Source: Nephrocerus scutellatus
Lineage: Eukaryota > Arthropoda > Insecta > Diptera > Pipunculidae
Direction of reading: 5' to 3'
Length of the DNA stretch: 64,000 bases
Assembly (NCBI GenBank): GCA_947095585.1
Contig: OX352765.1
Coordinates: 61,451,123-61,515,122, forward strand
The position numbers were made by a program, and so were the translations under genes. Below, one piece after another: positions 21,936 to 31,880 of this stretch. The first letter of the stretch is position 1. Each line of letters starts with the position of its first letter. The notes beneath the pieces are model-generated. The model was not told the DNA's origin. It did not search any database and saw only the letters and a program-made list of their open reading frames with translations.

Positions 21936-22140
21936 GCTTTTGATCATTTTTCGAAATTGTTCAGATATTTCTTGTGGTGCTTAAATATTTTCTACACTTG
22001 TAAAATTCACATTTTTTGCATTTCTGAATGGGTTCTGACCCAGCATTGGTTTTTAGCTTTTCATTTTTAACATCTAGCTTTGAATTTGTGTCTGTTAGTA
22101 AATCGAGTCCGATTATTCTATCGACGTAATATTAGGTAAT
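21936..22140 (-). pseudogene. Gypsy protease-RT linker upstream of the NUMT
   Basis: Minus strand: DRIIGLDLLTDTNSKLDV followed by a Cys-containing spacer (KCKKCEFYKCRKYL) and EQFRKMIKSRMGV. IIGLDLL is the flap/helix motif at the end of gypsy proteases. The last part joins perfectly with MGVFAEPNE on the other side of the NUMT if one copy of the 14-bp repeat is removed. The catalytic Asp region of the protease lies beyond the break at about 22140 and is missing. Confidence 0.75.
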
Positions 22141-22199
22141 TAGGTTAAATGAAAAAAATCACACGAATGTTATACAAAAATTGTTGTTATAGGGTGGTA

Positions 22200-22800
22200 A
22201 ATCGCGAGCGCGATTGTTTTTTTTTAAATTGTTTATATTAACTTCGCGTGCCCGTGTGTTTGTGGGTTTGTGGTTGTGTCATGGAATCTTGCTATCAATT
22301 TTTAACCCACTTCCCATAGCCAGATTTTATTGAAATTTTGAACACACGTATATTTCCGGTGACAATACTTTCTATTAAAATTTCCCCCTCGGACCTCGGG
22401 GTCGGGGGGCTACATACACACAAAAGCATGTGTATCTCCGATGGACAAAACTTTTTGTAAAATTTTTGAAGCGATCGGGCCCCGGGGTCGTGGGGCTCCC
22501 ATACAATTTTTTTTAACTATCAATTTTTAACGCACTTCCTAAAGCCCGATTTTCCTGAAATTTTGTACACATGTCTATTTCCGGTGACAATACTTTCTTT
22601 TAAAATTTGGAAGTGATCGGGCCCTGGGTTCGAGGGGCTCCCATACTTATTTAAAATAAAAATTACGATTTTTTTCAAATTTTACACACATGTGTATACC
22701 TAATAAATAATACTTTTTCTAAAATTTGGTAGTGATCGGGCCCCAGGTTCGGCCGCAAGGCTTTTATACATTTTTTTAAATACCGTCGCACTTCAACGAC
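22200..22800 (+). repeat. Terminal-conserved minisatellite-bearing repeat, copy 1
   Basis: Begins with a hairpin-like AATCGCGAGCGCGATT (22199-22214), then a unique arm (AACTTCGCGTGCCCG) and about four imperfect internal units containing GATCGGGCCC, GGGGCTCCCATAC and ACACATGTST...TCCG. The other end (ATTAGAGAATTTAGATGAAA) lies at 23554-23620 after unrelated DNA. Homologous copies occur at 37735-38285, 45325-45900 and 46795-47385. No protein is coded. Possibly a non-autonomous DNA or Helitron-like element. Confidence 0.7.
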
Positions 22801-23695
22801 TGTGTGTGGTGTGTGCTGCGCAGTCGGCTGCGCTGCTTGGTTTGGTGGATTTATATTGCAAAATCTATTCTGCCTGTTCATGGCAGCACTACGAGTTTGC
22901 GGTTATTAATAATGTCATTATTTCTTATAATGAACGAAAACAGAAAATTTCGGTTTCACATCATTTCTCAAGCATCAATTTACATTACTCCGACTTACAC
23001 AATCATTATTAATGCCATTTCACAAAGTTACCATGAATTCCAAACCGTATCCGAAACCTTACCCATAGGTTAGCTTTCAAAGTGACAGAGTTTTCGAGGT
23101 GAACGAGGTGAGTGCCCGATGTACCCGATTGCCGACGGGTAGCAAAGTAACATTATCGGTTACAAAACAAAGGTACATAAAATCAAACCATACTCCGGGC
23201 ACAGTTCGCAAATGCAACGCTAAACTGAAACCACGAGAGAGAAATCTTAGCTCACCCACAAATGAACCCAGCAAATGAAACGAGACATAAATGTTTTATG
23301 CTTAATTCAACTTACTTACTTATTTACTGAATTGTATTTTTATTGATGTCGTTTTTTGTTGTCGATATCAACTTTCAGATAGAACAACAAGTTTTCACAA
23401 ATAAAGGAAAATGCTCGTGTTTCTTATTTGCTCAGAGTATGAGCGTGCTCTAAGTGCTCAGAATAAAATGATCTGAGCATTTTCAAATTTGACATCTGAT
23501 GTCAAATGTCTCTTTCATGATTTTCTACTACAATAAAAAAATGACCCAGAATCGAGGGGCGATTAGAGAATTTAGATGAAAAATTTTAATTTTTATGGCT
23601 TGTTTTTTACAATTAAAACCATGCCAACGCAAATAAAATATTAATGCGTGTATTTGCGTTTCCGTATAACTATACAACGAACAATAATGTAAAGA
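22801..23695. other. No gene; patchwork with LTR-like and repeat-end fragments
   Basis: 22950-22996 matches, in inverted orientation, the gypsy DNA at 16507-16550 (TCGGTTTCACATCATTTCT, then CATTACTCCGA), so a small gypsy end fragment is present. TTTGACATCTGATGTCAAA at 23497-23515 is a perfect palindrome. 23554-23620 is the distal end of the minisatellite-bearing repeat. The rest is AT-rich and unassigned. Confidence 0.5.
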
Positions 23696-23941
23696 AGTGC
23701 ACGTGCACCAACTGGTGACACATAGACATAAACCATAGCGATAAACCCATAAATAATATGGTCATAAATTCTATTCTTTACGATTTGTACTCAATGCATT
23801 TGAATACTCGTAATAAGGGCTAAGTATGTAAGTATGTAAGTATTAGTGTTACAATTTTTGTATATAAAGGATTCCAAATAAAATCAACCAGTAATTTTTA
23901 AACTTCAACGGAGTTCTTTACACTCTTTTGGTTAAATCACT
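23696..23941 (+). repeat. Probable solo LTR of a 17.6/297-like gypsy element
   Basis: AGTG...CACT ends, a TATATAAAGG box at 23861-23870, AATAAAATC at 23876-23884, then TTCAACGGAGTTCTTTACA and GGTTAAATCACT. This order closely resembles the 3' part of fly 17.6/297-type LTRs. No primer-binding site follows and no clear polypurine tract precedes it, so it is taken as a solo or fragmentary LTR. It lies opposite in strand to the gypsy pol that ends at 24080. Confidence 0.55.
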
Positions 23942-24079
23942 GCTTGTTGTATTAGCAACATCCACAGCACAGGATAAGTTGCAATTTCTGCATATATCCA
24001 CATTTAAACTCTCTGCTTAGTCGTTACTCCGCTCTCGCCTACACTTTTTACACTTTACACAGTACAATATTTACAATTC

Positions 24080-25080
24080 AAACTTATACCACACTTTCCC
24101 TATGTGCTCTCTTAGAATGTCATCAAGAGTTCCTTGGAAAATAGATGGAGCCTTCTTGAGGCCGAAAAGGAGACGTGTGAATTCAAACTTGCCTTATTTT
24201 TTGAGAAGGCGGTTTTCTCAATGTCAGATTCTTTAAGTAAGATCTGATGAAATCCGCTCTTTAAGTCGATTATCGTAAACCAGCTATTGTCACCGAGGAA
24301 GGCGAGAACTTCGTTGATTTCCGGAATTGGGTACCTGTCTGCGATAGTTACTGAATTTAATTTCCTGTAGTCTATAACGAGACTATATTTCTTCTCCATA
24401 CACGCGTCCATTTTTTAATTTTTTGGGGACGCTCCCAACCCGGGAGTTATATGGTGACTTGGATGGTTTAATGATACCATCTTCGAGTGATTCATTGATT
24501 TTTTTGTCGACTTCTTTCCTTAGTGCTCTCGGGTAGGGGTATTTATTTGGAATAAATTGGTTCGGAGCATTTGGTACGAATTTCTCCTTTAACTGTAGTT
24601 GTATAAGTCAATTTTTCGTCCGGCTCTGATGTTTACGTTACTGACGGTTTCAGTAGCATGTTGTTTGAGAGGTACAATTACGTTCGAATGAATGGTCATA
24701 TAATTTTCCTTCGTATGGATGACAACGTTTAGTTTTTTTTAACGCGTCGTTACCAATAATGTCATCGAAAGATATAAGGCTGGGAAGGATGTAAATTTTT
24801 ACTTTATCTATAATGAGGTCGAAAATCTGAATAAAGGAATGGTGTGTTATTTTTATATTCCTCCTACTGAATTGGCGTAAAAGCTTTTTTCGTTAGGAAG
24901 GGGGTTTCTAATGTGACGGGATTGAACATAATTTCTGTTGGAGCCTGTCTCTATGAGGAATTTAAGTATTTTTCCGCTCCTCGCACCGTGTTCAAAGTAC
25001 GGAAGCGAAGAGCTTTTCAGTCTAAAAAATAAATATCGGTTAGTTGTTCCGGTAAGTTAAGATTGTTGTCTTCGTTTGGG
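24080..25080 (-). pseudogene. Gypsy protease and reverse transcriptase, 3'-truncated
   Basis: Minus strand: protease LIETGSNRNYVQS (near 24940; the usual Asp of the D-T/S-G triad reads Glu) with a FDLIIDKVKIYILP and DDIIGNDAL tail near 24780; then RT with KYPYPRALRKEVDKKI, EDGIIKPSKSPYNS, YSLVIDYRKLN, DRYPIPEINEVLAFLG and WFTIIDLKSGFHQI (24112-24600), ending at FQGTLDDILREHIGK near 24085. The catalytic FDD box, RNase H and integrase are gone. Several stops and frameshifts interrupt it. It continues the gag at 25090-25662 and is the pol of the gypsy whose 5' LTR is at 37169-37470. Confidence 0.88.
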
Positions 25081-25089
25081 TCAGTTTAG

Positions 25090-25662
25090 TCAGTTAGTGT
25101 TTGTTTTTGATATTGGTCGTTGGCTTATCAAGATTTCGTTTTCTTCCGAATCCCCTTCATTCTGGTTGGATTCCTCTATGTGAAAAACACGTTGCATTTT
25201 GTACGACTGATGAACCTGATGTGAGTGTTGGCGTTTTTGAAGAATTGGTGGATTCCGAGGTCTGTTTTGGTAATTTATCTTATTTGATTTTACAGAGTGA
25301 TCTATGTCCATCGGTTTTTGAGGCAGTGGCCGTTGATTTACTGGTAACCATTGTTGTTGATATCTTTGCTGAAACTGTGGTTGTAGTTGTTGATATCTTT
25401 GCTAAAACTGTGGTTCTCTATAGACTTGAAGTGTTTGAGGATTACGTGGATTGTGAAGAAGTTGGGGATAAAATTCACGAAGGCACGGGGATTGGCATTG
25501 GATGTGTTATGTTATTCGTTCGACGAGGAACCGGTGGTGGTCTGAAGTCCATATTTTGCAACTTCAAGCAGAGCTGCAAAGCTTGTGGGAGATCCGCAGG
25601 CTCTCGTAAACTCTTGGTAGATCGTCCTTTAGCCCTTTGCAAAAGGTGTCAATAGCCTTGTC
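25090..25662 (-). pseudogene. Gypsy gag, C-terminal part
   Basis: Minus strand from 25662: RDKAIDTFCKGLKDDLPR continues the Gag frame that stops at 29127 on the other side of the LINE. A frameshift follows near 25580, then a glutamine/asparagine-rich tail with repeated QRYQQ units (25340-25400), and MDIDHSVKSNKINYQNRPRN running to a stop at 25090. No zinc knuckle is visible, as in errantivirus-like Gags. The plus-strand frame across here is a shadow. Confidence 0.8.
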
Positions 25663-25666
25663 GCGC

Positions 25667-28600
25667 TTTTTTTTTTTTTTTTTTTTTATAATTCGCGCAC
25701 GCTTCAAGGGGTTCGCACCCTTATAATGCTCGGCTATATGCTTGGCACAGCGTGGGCGTTAAGGAAGAGGAGGAGAAAAGAGGAGATGTCTATGAGCTTG
25801 TGTTTTGAATGCCTGTGGATCATAGTGATGTGGGAAGACAGAGCTTGGCAGAGCATTCCACATACGAGTTGTACGGCTGAAGAACGAATCCCTGAAGTTA
25901 ACTGTACGTCCGAAGATGGGCTTAAGGGTAAACTGATGAGCATTTAGAGCGCCACGAGTATTGCGGTTGAATTCAAGGAGAGGTGGCATGCAGCTGGCTA
26001 TTTCTCTTGAGCACCGCTGGTAGAAGAAGCGATAAAACAGTGACAAGCAAGAAACGTTCCTGCGGTGTTCAAGCGAATCAATCGATTTCGCTATATTTTC
26101 GTCACCGATAAGTTTTATCGCGCGGTTTTGTATTCTATCTAGCTGATGCAAAGTAGTCTTAGGCGCACCAGACCAGATATGGCAATTGTACTCAAGTTTT
26201 GGGCGAATAAAAGCCTTGTAAATGGTAGCCAGATCAGAGGGAGTGAAATATTTCTTGCACCGGGCTAGAAAACCTAAACATTTCGCAGCATTTTTAGCGA
26301 CGGTAAATATGTGGTCATTCCAACGAAGCTTGTCGTTAACGCACATACCGAGAATTGCGAGATTTTCAGTTTCCTCGATGCAAGTGCCATTCATGGATAA
26401 TGGCATGGGGTTTAGGATTCGCTTGGACGACAGGAGACAGCATTGGGTTTTGGAAGCGTTAAATTCTACTCGATTGTTTTCTCCCCATTGTATTATGCTG
26501 TCAAGGTCAGAATTTAACGTGCTTAACATACGAAGTTGTTTGAGTTCCACATCAGAGGTGGAGGGACGTTCCTCAAACTTATATGAGAAGCTGAGAGTGC
26601 TGTCGTCAGCGAAAGAGTGAATTGGATTAGAAGTCACAGATAAGAGATCATTAATAAAAATGAGAAAGAGTGTCGGGGACAGAACAGAGCCCTGGGGAAC
26701 GCCAGCATTTATGTGGTGTAATTCAGATTTGAAACCGTCTAAAACAACTTGAATTGAGCGGTCCAAAAGATAGCTTCTAATCCATTGAAGCAGTTTATCA
26801 TCGACACCATAAGCACGCATTTTAGACAAAAGAGCTTGATGCCAAACTCTGTCAAATGCCTTTGAAATATCGAGTGCAACAGCTTTGCTTTCTCCAAAAT
26901 GATGCAAAGATCGGTTCCACTGTTCGGTGAGATAAACCATCAAATCACCAGTAGAACGTTGCCCACGAAACCCATACTGCCGGTCACTAAGGATTACGTT
27001 GGTTTCAAGATATTTCTTAAGCTGATAATTGATCAGCGTTTCCATGACCTTGGAAAGAATGGATGTAAGTGCTATGGGTCGGTACGAAGAAGGAGACGAC
27101 GGTTCGCCTTTTTTGGGTATGGGCTGGACAAATGCTGTTTTCCAACTTCTCGGGAAGAGTCCAGAAGAATAGGATAGATGGAAAAGCTTACGCAATTGTA
27201 ATGCCAGCTTGGAAGAACACCTCTTCAGAACTAATGGAGAAATACCATCTGGACCAGCGGATTTGTATGTGTTAAGATCATTTAAAACTCTAGCAACTGC
27301 ACGAGTACGAAAAAATATCTGTCCCATAGAGTGTTCAATACTCTGAGGTGCAGGAGGCGGCAATGCACAATCTGGAAGCGTAGAGCTAGCTGCGAAATGC
27401 GCAGCAAACAGATTGGCCTTGTCCATAGAGCTGACAACTGGAATGTCATTATAAATGAGCGTTGGAATCGACGACGAGGCTGAATTTTTGATTCTTTTCA
27501 CGAAAGACCAAAAATTTTTACTACCTATGGGACATTGTAGTATTTTTTGCCTTAATTTTCGGTCGTAGGCGAATTTGACTCGCCGAAGATGGGCATTGCA
27601 ATCATTTCTTGCTCGTTTAAACTTTTTTCGGTTTTCCTCGGAAGGGTTTGCTTTGTAAAACCGAAAGCATACCTCTCTAATCCTAGAAGCCTCTTTACAG
27701 CTCAAGTCATACCATCCATCTTCCTTTGATTTGATAGATTTATTCCTAAAAGGGATAAACTTTCTCATACCAATAAGAATGATGTTTGTTATTGCATCAG
27801 CGGCGGCATCCACGTTGCTATCGCGAAACAATAGCGACCAGTTATAACTCCCAAAGAAGTTGTTAAGGCCGTCCCAATTGGCTTTCTCGTATTGCCATAC
27901 TATTTTTTTGGGAGTTTTTTCTCTAACTACGTGGTTTATTAACGAGAAATTAGCTGATACTACACAATGGTCTGATGAGCCTAGGGGCGATGATACATTG
28001 ACGGAGTATTTATCAGGACGAGAGGTAAGGAACAAGTCTAGGGTGTTTGCGGAATGATTTGCAATGTCAGGTATTCGTGTAGGCTCATTTACAAGCTGAG
28101 TAAGGTGATTAAACTCAGCGAATAACTCAACACATCTTCCTTCGAGTGTTGTCTGGCCAGAATGGCGAAGCCACCCAGAATTGTGTACATTGAAATCGCC
28201 CGCAATAACGATTTCATTTTTACGATTTCCAATTCTTAAGATGGAATCAGACAGTGCATCAAACTCGCTCTGAGTTGAAACACTGTCTAAGTGGGGGCTT
28301 CTGTAAAGGAAACAGTAGTAGATGTTGCGCTCATGTACCTTTACTTTGAGCCAAATGAAATTGAATTCCGGATTGGAACTTTGGCTAAATTGAGGCAAAA
28401 GCTGAAACGCAACATCTCTACGAACATAGATTGCGAGTCCGCGTCGAGGGAAAAATAATGGCACCAAGCTATACCCAGGTAGATTAAATTCCGATGCATC
28501 AGAATTATCAAATACCTGAGTTTCACTCAGTGCCAGAATTGCTGGCCTGTGGACATGTACATGGTTAAACACAGCGAACGAATTCGTTCTCAGCCCACGT

Positions 28601-29126
28601 ATGTTGCTGAGATCCACTCTGAAAACACACATAACTACAACAAACAAACACACAAAACACAACTTACCGCTTCTTTTTACCGAATTGAGAAGAGAATGTC
28701 TCAAAATGGATTATCAACACAATTTGTCGCCAGTGTTATGCCTTCACGACAAAATGAGTTAAATCACCAGAAGAAACAAACACTCACAATCCGTTATTCT
28801 AATAGCTAAAGAAATAGATCATCAACAGACTGCCGCATACAAAATACACGACAGTTATATTTCACCAATTTCTTTAGCTGCGATGATGGGGATGGGGAAC
28901 ACGGACACTCACACTGCACTTTGCACTTGTTGATCGGCGCCGATCACGCGAACCGTTGGTTGTTTTGCGAGCACTTTAATTTTGGTTTTTTTTTTGTTTT
29001 TTTTTGTTTTTGCGCAAGCACAATACACGATGTTGTTTTTTTTTACTTCGCGTGTGCTGGAGTGCAGCACGACCGTGCGCAGCGGCGTTTGGGAGACAAC
29101 TTTCAACTGAAGGTTGAACAAGGTCA
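25667..29126 (-). mobile_element. Full-length non-LTR retrotransposon, about 3.46 kb
   Basis: On the minus strand: a 5' UTR of about 420 nt (29126-28705), one ORF (28704-25759), a 70-nt 3' UTR containing an AAGGG...CCCTT stem-loop, and a poly(A) tail seen as T21 at 25667-25687. It splits a gypsy gag whose two halves rejoin in sense (SLNNV before, RDKAIDTF after). An initiator-like TTCAGTTG lies at the 5' edge. Target-site repeats are not obvious (GTGAC versus GCGAC at most). There is no separate ORF1. Confidence 0.9.
25759..28704 (-). CDS. LINE endonuclease-reverse transcriptase, intact ORF of 981 codons
   Basis: A multidomain enzyme that nicks chromosomal DNA and reverse-transcribes its own RNA. 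Residues about 30-250 form an apurinic-type endonuclease (LSETQVF with the metal-binding Glu, VIAGDFNVH, SSDHCVVS). A linker follows, and RT spans about 480-760 with GDLMVYLTEQW, ALDISKAFDRVWH, AGVPQGSVLSPTLF and the catalytic HSFADDSTLSF. The C-terminal part contains FTVAKNAAKCLGF and WSGAPKTTLHQLDRIQNRAI. Length and motifs fit Jockey/CR1-group LINEs. The first Met may not be the true start: residues 1-30 are hydrophobic (LCFVCLFVVVMCVF) and the endonuclease begins at RVDLSNIRGLRTN. No stop or frameshift and intact catalytic residues make it potentially active. Three other copies here (1640, 11151 and this one) show family activity. Confidence 0.93.
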   Translation of the reverse strand: MRHSLLNSVKRSGKLCFVCLFVVVMCVFRVDLSNIRGLRTNSFAVFNHVHVHRPAILALSETQVFDNSDASEFNLPGYSLVPLFFPRRGLAIYVRRDVAFQLLPQFSQSSNPEFNFIWLKVKVHERNIYYCFLYRSPHLDSVSTQSEFDALSDSILRIGNRKNEIVIAGDFNVHNSGWLRHSGQTTLEGRCVELFAEFNHLTQLVNEPTRIPDIANHSANTLDLFLTSRPDKYSVNVSSPLGSSDHCVVSANFSLINHVVREKTPKKIVWQYEKANWDGLNNFFGSYNWSLLFRDSNVDAAADAITNIILIGMRKFIPFRNKSIKSKEDGWYDLSCKEASRIREVCFRFYKANPSEENRKKFKRARNDCNAHLRRVKFAYDRKLRQKILQCPIGSKNFWSFVKRIKNSASSSIPTLIYNDIPVVSSMDKANLFAAHFAASSTLPDCALPPPAPQSIEHSMGQIFFRTRAVARVLNDLNTYKSAGPDGISPLVLKRCSSKLALQLRKLFHLSYSSGLFPRSWKTAFVQPIPKKGEPSSPSSYRPIALTSILSKVMETLINYQLKKYLETNVILSDRQYGFRGQRSTGDLMVYLTEQWNRSLHHFGESKAVALDISKAFDRVWHQALLSKMRAYGVDDKLLQWIRSYLLDRSIQVVLDGFKSELHHINAGVPQGSVLSPTLFLIFINDLLSVTSNPIHSFADDSTLSFSYKFEERPSTSDVELKQLRMLSTLNSDLDSIIQWGENNRVEFNASKTQCCLLSSKRILNPMPLSMNGTCIEETENLAILGMCVNDKLRWNDHIFTVAKNAAKCLGFLARCKKYFTPSDLATIYKAFIRPKLEYNCHIWSGAPKTTLHQLDRIQNRAIKLIGDENIAKSIDSLEHRRNVSCLSLFYRFFYQRCSREIASCMPPLLEFNRNTRGALNAHQFTLKPIFGRTVNFRDSFFSRTTRMWNALPSSVFPHHYDPQAFKTQAHRHLLFSPPLP

Positions 29127-29746
29127 CGTTATTTAATGAATCTTGGCTAATATTCATAGAGCCAAGTTTGCTGAGAATGAGAGATAAATGGTGAAACACT
29201 ATTTCATAAAATTCGGGTATGGTACTATGGCCTTGTACCAGAGTTGTCATCTGATATTCAAGGGTGCCTAAGTCCCTCTTTTCCGCGTAATGTAAAGTTA
29301 AACATTCTGAATTCTTTTCCCAGTTTAATGGGGTATTGTATGATTCCAAAACTATGTCTGCATGTCCTGTTATTTTGTTCCTAATAACTAACAAAATACC
29401 GTAATATTTAGTGCCCCAGAAATGTTTGTAGATCTTAAGTATCCGTTCGACACTCTTTTTCCACGAATTGAACTCTTCGGGTTGTCCAGTAAATACTCGC
29501 AGGCTTTTTACATCATCTGGTATTCTGTCCATGTCGGATCAATTTGCGTCGTTGGTAAAGTTAATTTGTTGGTCAATGTCATTGTTAATATCGGGCGCGG
29601 GGTTCATTATTGAGTTAAAGATTTGTTCTATGCGTAGCGTTTCAGTCACTAGTCTTGTAATAAGTTGTATAATGTGGTCGTCAACTTGGTTGGGAACTGG
29701 AGGAGGAAGAGGTAGTGAGGGATTAGCACTTTCCTGGGGTATTAGC
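29127..29746 (-). pseudogene. Gypsy gag, central part
   Basis: Minus strand: a proline-rich lead (LPLPPPVPNQVDDH), one in-frame TGA near 29538, then [20 protein letters not shown] and the Gag core ([64 protein letters not shown]). This is the errantivirus/17.6-like Gag signature. The frame is cut at 29127 by the LINE 5' end (what follows in frame is LINE 5' UTR) and at 29747 by the copia LTR, beyond which it resumes at 36459. Confidence 0.88.
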
Positions 29747-29886
29747 TGTTAGAACTAAATAAAAACATTCTCATATCAAAAGTACTGTATTAATAATGTA
29801 CTCTAGTTTTGATTGCATTAACATGTATTTCGTTTTCTTAATAAAATGAATCAGTTTAATAAATTTTATCAGTTGTTGTTTTATTA
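29747..29886 (+). repeat. 5' LTR of copia element
   Basis: Starts TGTTAGAACT and matches the LTR at 36273-36458 (AAAAACATT, AAAAGTACTGTATTAATAAT, ACATGTRTTTCGTTTT, TTGTTGTTTTATTA). It is shorter (140 against 186 bp) through internal deletions and the loss of the last bases (TAACA) before the primer-binding site. Confidence 0.88.
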
Positions 29887-30254
29887 GGTTATTGGCCCAG
29901 AGTTCGTTTAGTACTTTAAATAAAGAGAATAAATTAAATTGATATATACTATGACCGCTTTTGAAAATAAATATCACATACAAAAGTTAAACAACAACAA
30001 CTACTTTGTTCTTCTTTGTACTACTTTGAAGTTCACGTAAAAAATGTTGCTGATTAAAGAAGGAACGTGGAGTTGGACGACAGATAGCCCATTGAATCCG
30101 AATACCGATGAATGGAAAAAGAAGGATGCACTGGGCTAAGCGTCAATTGCCTTATGTGTGGATGATGACCAATTGATTCATATTCGCTCAGCAGAAACAA
30201 CAAAATCGAACAGCGAAGCACAATCACATTGAATGATGTGCTATGGGTACCATA
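29887..30254 (+). pseudogene. Copia primer-binding site, leader and start of gag
   Basis: GGTTATTGGCCCAGAG at 29887-29902 differs in a few positions from the half initiator-tRNA-Met primer site used by fly copia, and sits right after the LTR. After about 140 nt of leader, a Gag starts at 30043 (MLLIKEGTWSWTTDSPLNP, NTDEWKKKDALG, a stop at 30138, then DDQLIHIRSAETT). It is broken by the BEL LTR at 30255. The rest of gag and the protease are absent when copia resumes near 33958. Confidence 0.8.
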
Positions 30255-30470
30255 TGTTAAATCCAAAACTGATTACTGTTGTTCATTCGTAAACATTTGA
30301 GTCACTGAAATTTTTATAATGTCAAAAATAAATCTAATACGTATTTCGTTATTAAAATAAAGACCTACTAGAAGATATTATAATAAATCTAGTACAACAT
30401 TTTCTCTATGTATAAAAATGACTTCCGGCATCTTGCTTTTACTTCAATAATAAATGTTCAACAAAATATT
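30255..30470 (+). repeat. 5' LTR of nested BEL/Pao element
   Basis: TGTTAAAT start, matched over about 200 bp by 33595-33813: CCAAAACTGATTAC, TAAACATTTGWGTCACTGAAA, TTTATAATGTCAAAAATAAA, ACTAGAAGATA and TGACTTCCGGCATCTTGCTT. Indels near the 3' end blur the exact terminus. No target-site repeat is seen. Confidence 0.85.
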
Positions 30471-30769
30471 TTTATTCCAACGCATTATATTTAAAAAGAT
30501 TATTCGAAGCCGCTTTTCAAGCAACATTTATATTTCTGATGATAATCAATATCAGGAGCATTTCAAGATAATTATAGTTTGATGAATAAAAAAATCAATC
30601 AACCGCCGCTCGAGGAGCTTCCAGGTATTCATCTCAATAATTGTAATCGTCATCAGACGCCATCAATTTGGTATCAAATTATATTTACTTGAACTACTCG
30701 ACGCATTGTAACAAATTGTTCATAATTAGAGTGAATTATATTATCAATTAGATAAGAATCTTTCCAAAT
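30471..30769 (+). other. BEL leader region, no frame
   Basis: AT-rich sequence between the BEL LTR and the first recognisable Gag codons. It contains no motif I can name. A primer-binding site was not identified. Confidence 0.4.
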
Positions 30770-31880
30770 CAACTAAAGGTGAACTAGAGTCAATGCTGGA
30801 TGGAGTGAAATCTATGTACAGTAAGTTCGACGAAGCATAATTGAATCTAGCTAGGTAGCTAGCAGACCCAGATGAGGATGGTTCTCGCGCTCGTGATGAC
30901 TTCGAAACAAATTGTCAATTAGTGGAATCTCGAATTAGAAATCGGTTAGATGAAATTCAGCAACAAGCTTTTCAGGTTCAAAATATTCCGCCACCAGCGA
31001 TCGAAAATTTTCAAATCAATGGAAAGTTTTTAAATTTAGCAATCCCAGCAATTCTTTTACCAAAATTCGTTGGTTACAACTGTAACTGAAACGAAATAAG
31101 CTGCGTATATTGCAAATCGAATCATTTAATATTTAAATGCAATTTATTCATAGCACTACAATGGAACATAAAATCAAAGACAATACTTTATGTCACAATT
31201 GTTTGGGTACTCATCATATTGCAAGATGCAATTCCAAAGGTTCTTGTTTTGAATGCAAAAATAAACATCACACATTAATGCATTTTACAAGTCAAAATCG
31301 ACCTTATAGTAGGTCAAACAACGAAAATCATCAGTCTAATGTTAATCAAACCGCAGCAAATATTCAAAGCTCAGAAGCTTCGAATTCAAACTCAAACATA
31401 GCAAATCCTGGTTCAACGACTTCTTTAGCTTTAATTTCTAATGCTGATAATCCTGGCGCAAACACTCTTACCACTCAAAATACATGTTTAATTTCAAGAA
31501 AATCTCAAATATTATTAGGGACTGCCGTGGTATGGATAGAAAATGCTAGTGTCATACGGTTTCCGTGTCGTGCAGTGCTGGACAACGCTTCTCGCTACAA
31601 CTTCATTACAGAAAGTATGTGCCAAAAATTAAATCCAAAAAGGAAATCTATTTTTTCTTCCGTATCAGGTTAAATAAAAATATGACTGAGATAAGTCATG
31701 AAGTAAGTCTCTCCATACAATCCCGTTTGAATTTTTATAGAAGAAATTTGGATTTTTCAGTTGTTCCCAACATAACCGGGGACTTACCGTTACATCCTGT
31801 TCAATTTGATGTAACAAAATTTCCAAAGCAATTTCAATTGGCCGATTCTAAATTCTTCGTTCCAAATCATATTGAACTTT
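30770..31880 (+). pseudogene. BEL/Pao gag, zinc knuckles and protease
   Basis: 30770-31140: Gag N-terminal coiled-coil-like part (ELESMLDGVKSMYSKFDEA, two stops near 30838 and 30856, then FETNCQLVESRIRNRLDEI) with a jump near 31080 that removes the Gag core. 31090-31673: CVYCKSNHLIFKC and the second-type knuckle LCHNCLGTHHIARCNSKGSC...CKNKHHTLMH, a Ser/Asn/Gln-rich spacer, and the protease LLGTAVVWIEN...RAVLDNASRYNFITE (active-site Asp kept; usual DSGSQ reads DNASR). 31674-31880: NLDFSVVPNITGDLPLHP and QLADSKFF, the linker before RT, in another frame. The order fits BEL/Pao. Confidence 0.85.

Noticed and set aside
22383..22400. GC-rich stretch as a CpG island or promoter
   Set aside because: It belongs to the repeated GATCGGGCCC units and recurs in all copies of that repeat.
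25101..25655. Plus-strand frame of 184 codons
   Set aside because: It is antisense to the gypsy gag tail, whose Gln-rich codons leave the opposite frame open. No motif is present.
26222..27275. Several plus-strand frames opposite the LINE ORF
   Set aside because: Antisense shadows of the RT coding strand. The same shadows appear at 11235-12273 opposite LINE copy 2.
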